Shown here: positions 63,251 through 64,000 of the stretch, one piece after another
Layout: the number at the start of each line of letters is the position of its first letter
Position numbering within the stretch: position 1 is the stretch's first letter
Source: Macrobrachium rosenbergii
Lineage: Eukaryota > Arthropoda > Malacostraca > Decapoda > Palaemonidae
Length of the DNA: 64,000 bases
Direction of reading: 5' to 3'
Assembly: GCF_040412425.1 (NCBI RefSeq)
Contig: NC_089781.1
Location: 49,158,727 to 49,222,726, forward strand
Translations under genes and position numbers: made by a program
The notes under the pieces: generated by a model
The model's database searches: none
Told to the model about the DNA's origin: nothing
What the model saw: the letters and a program-made list of their open reading frames with translations, nothing else

Positions 63251-63510
63251 ATGACTTTTTCGGCGCTTTTTTATTTTAAATTAAGAACTAGTTTCGTGAG
63301 CGTAGCTGCGCTCTGTATGTAACTGCATTGGTTTTACAGTAGTTGACGGACAAATCACCTTCCTGTCGATCACGCAGAATTCATTTATTTTACAATACCA
63401 AACAACCCTTTCTCACTCACGTTTTGCCTCCGATTTATTTAAGCAGGTTACGTTGCCTCATTGTTGCTTTTCTTTAGCTGCAGTTTTTTTTTCGTGAATT
63501 GTGCCTTCAC
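63251..63510 (+). other. 5' region of the Tigger-like element
   Basis: Non-coding sequence directly before the transposase start. T runs fade out here. I cannot see a clear terminal inverted repeat. Confidence 0.35.
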
Positions 63511-64000
63511 TATGGCTCCAAAACGGCAGAATGTATCATCTGATGCTAGTGCATCCAAAAGCCGAGGAAGAGCATCACCATGGAAGCATTTAAAGCGAGC
63601 GTAATTAAGCGTTTACGGAGAAGGGTGAAAGTAACACCGAGATAGGCCGTGCCTTGGGCCTTAGCAGAACGGCGGTTGTTACCATAGTGAAGGACAAGCA
63701 GCGTATTCTGAAACATGTGCAAGACGCTGCACCAATGAAGGCAACGGTGATTAACGTGAAGCAACGTAGCCAGAACGTAGTGGAGATGGAGAAGTTATTG
63801 TTGATCTGGCTGGAAGACCAGAACCAACGGCGTGTTCCAGTGAGCCTGAGTGTGATTCAAGAGAAGGCTAGAGCTGCATGCGGCAGTGGTGAAGAAAAAT
63901 GGGGAAGGCAGTGCTAGTGAAGAATTTTCCGCCAGTAGGGGTTGGTTTAACCGGTTTTAAGGCTCGTGCAAATTTGCACAATGTGAAGTTGCAAGGTGAA
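63511..64000 (+). pseudogene. Tigger/pogo-type transposase, N-terminal part, cut by window end
   Basis: Starts MAPKRQNVSSDASASKSR at 63511. A frameshift near 63560-63650 leads to LGLSRTAVVTIVKDKQRILK, then MEKLLLIWLEDQNQRRVPVS and LSVIQEKARAAC (to about 63880). This matches the psq-like helix-turn-helix followed by the CENP-B-type DNA-binding domain of Tigger/jerky transposases. The DDE catalytic domain would lie beyond the window. At least one frameshift is present, and a TAG at about 63915 closes the frame. Confidence 0.75.

Overview
The window is a block of nested transposable elements from a large animal genome. The element types (several intact-ended DIRS-like retrotransposons, a Jockey-type LINE, tRNA-derived SINEs, TTAA-flanked elements, Tigger/pogo elements and an env-bearing Ty3/gypsy element) and one intron-flanked exon resembling RAD9 suggest an arthropod, most likely a decapod crustacean. 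That assignment is inference; no species can be named from the sequence.

Backbone. Five DIRS-like tyrosine-recombinase retrotransposons can be delimited by their inverted terminal repeats (ITRs) and, in the four complete ones, by the diagnostic internal complementary region (ICR). I call them A (1-5228, minus, cut by the window edge), B (5241-14320, plus), C (23077-31350, minus), D (43359-62228, plus) and an older second family E (18286-40433, minus). A and B lie head to head with about 12 bases between their 5' ends. C lies inside E, breaking its RNase H/methyltransferase-like region. Gene order in A-D is: short first peptide, cysteine/histidine-rich exon, gag in two further exons, RT-RNase H-methyltransferase-like region, tyrosine recombinase (YR). 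The three introns have conserved splice signals. RT overlaps the end of gag in the +1 frame, and the YR frame overlaps RT/RH by about 1.1 kb. Most genes are broken by frameshifts; the best are the gag of C (528 aa), the RT/RH of B and C, and the YR of B (complete catalytic set).

Inserts. B carries a ~0.6-kb putative solo LTR in its RT. E carries DIRS C, a 2.6-kb TTAA element in its 3' ITR, two abutting TTAA elements (35415-38658) and SINEs; with these removed it is about 8 kb, the size of its relatives. D carries a complete 10.3-kb Ty3/gypsy element (48309-58639; GTTC duplication) with gag, protease, RT, RNase H, integrase and a baculovirus-F-like env, all with a few frameshifts.

Between the DIRS blocks. 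14321-17486 is the 5' part of a Jockey-type LINE (minus) truncated by B. 17487-18285 and 40434-40821 may be two halves of a TTAACCCTCT-ended element holding E. 40822-41551 is the only stretch that looks like host DNA and holds a 69-bp RAD9-like exon (minus). 41551-43344 is a Tigger-like MITE containing a TTAA element. After D come TA-rich simple repeats and, at the end, the start of a Tigger transposase gene cut by the window edge. From about 58.66 to 63.4 kb the sequence is peppered with TTTATTT-type tracts that replace bases of recognisable elements; this looks technical. No bacterial-type genes, CRISPR arrays, rRNA or functional tRNA genes were seen.
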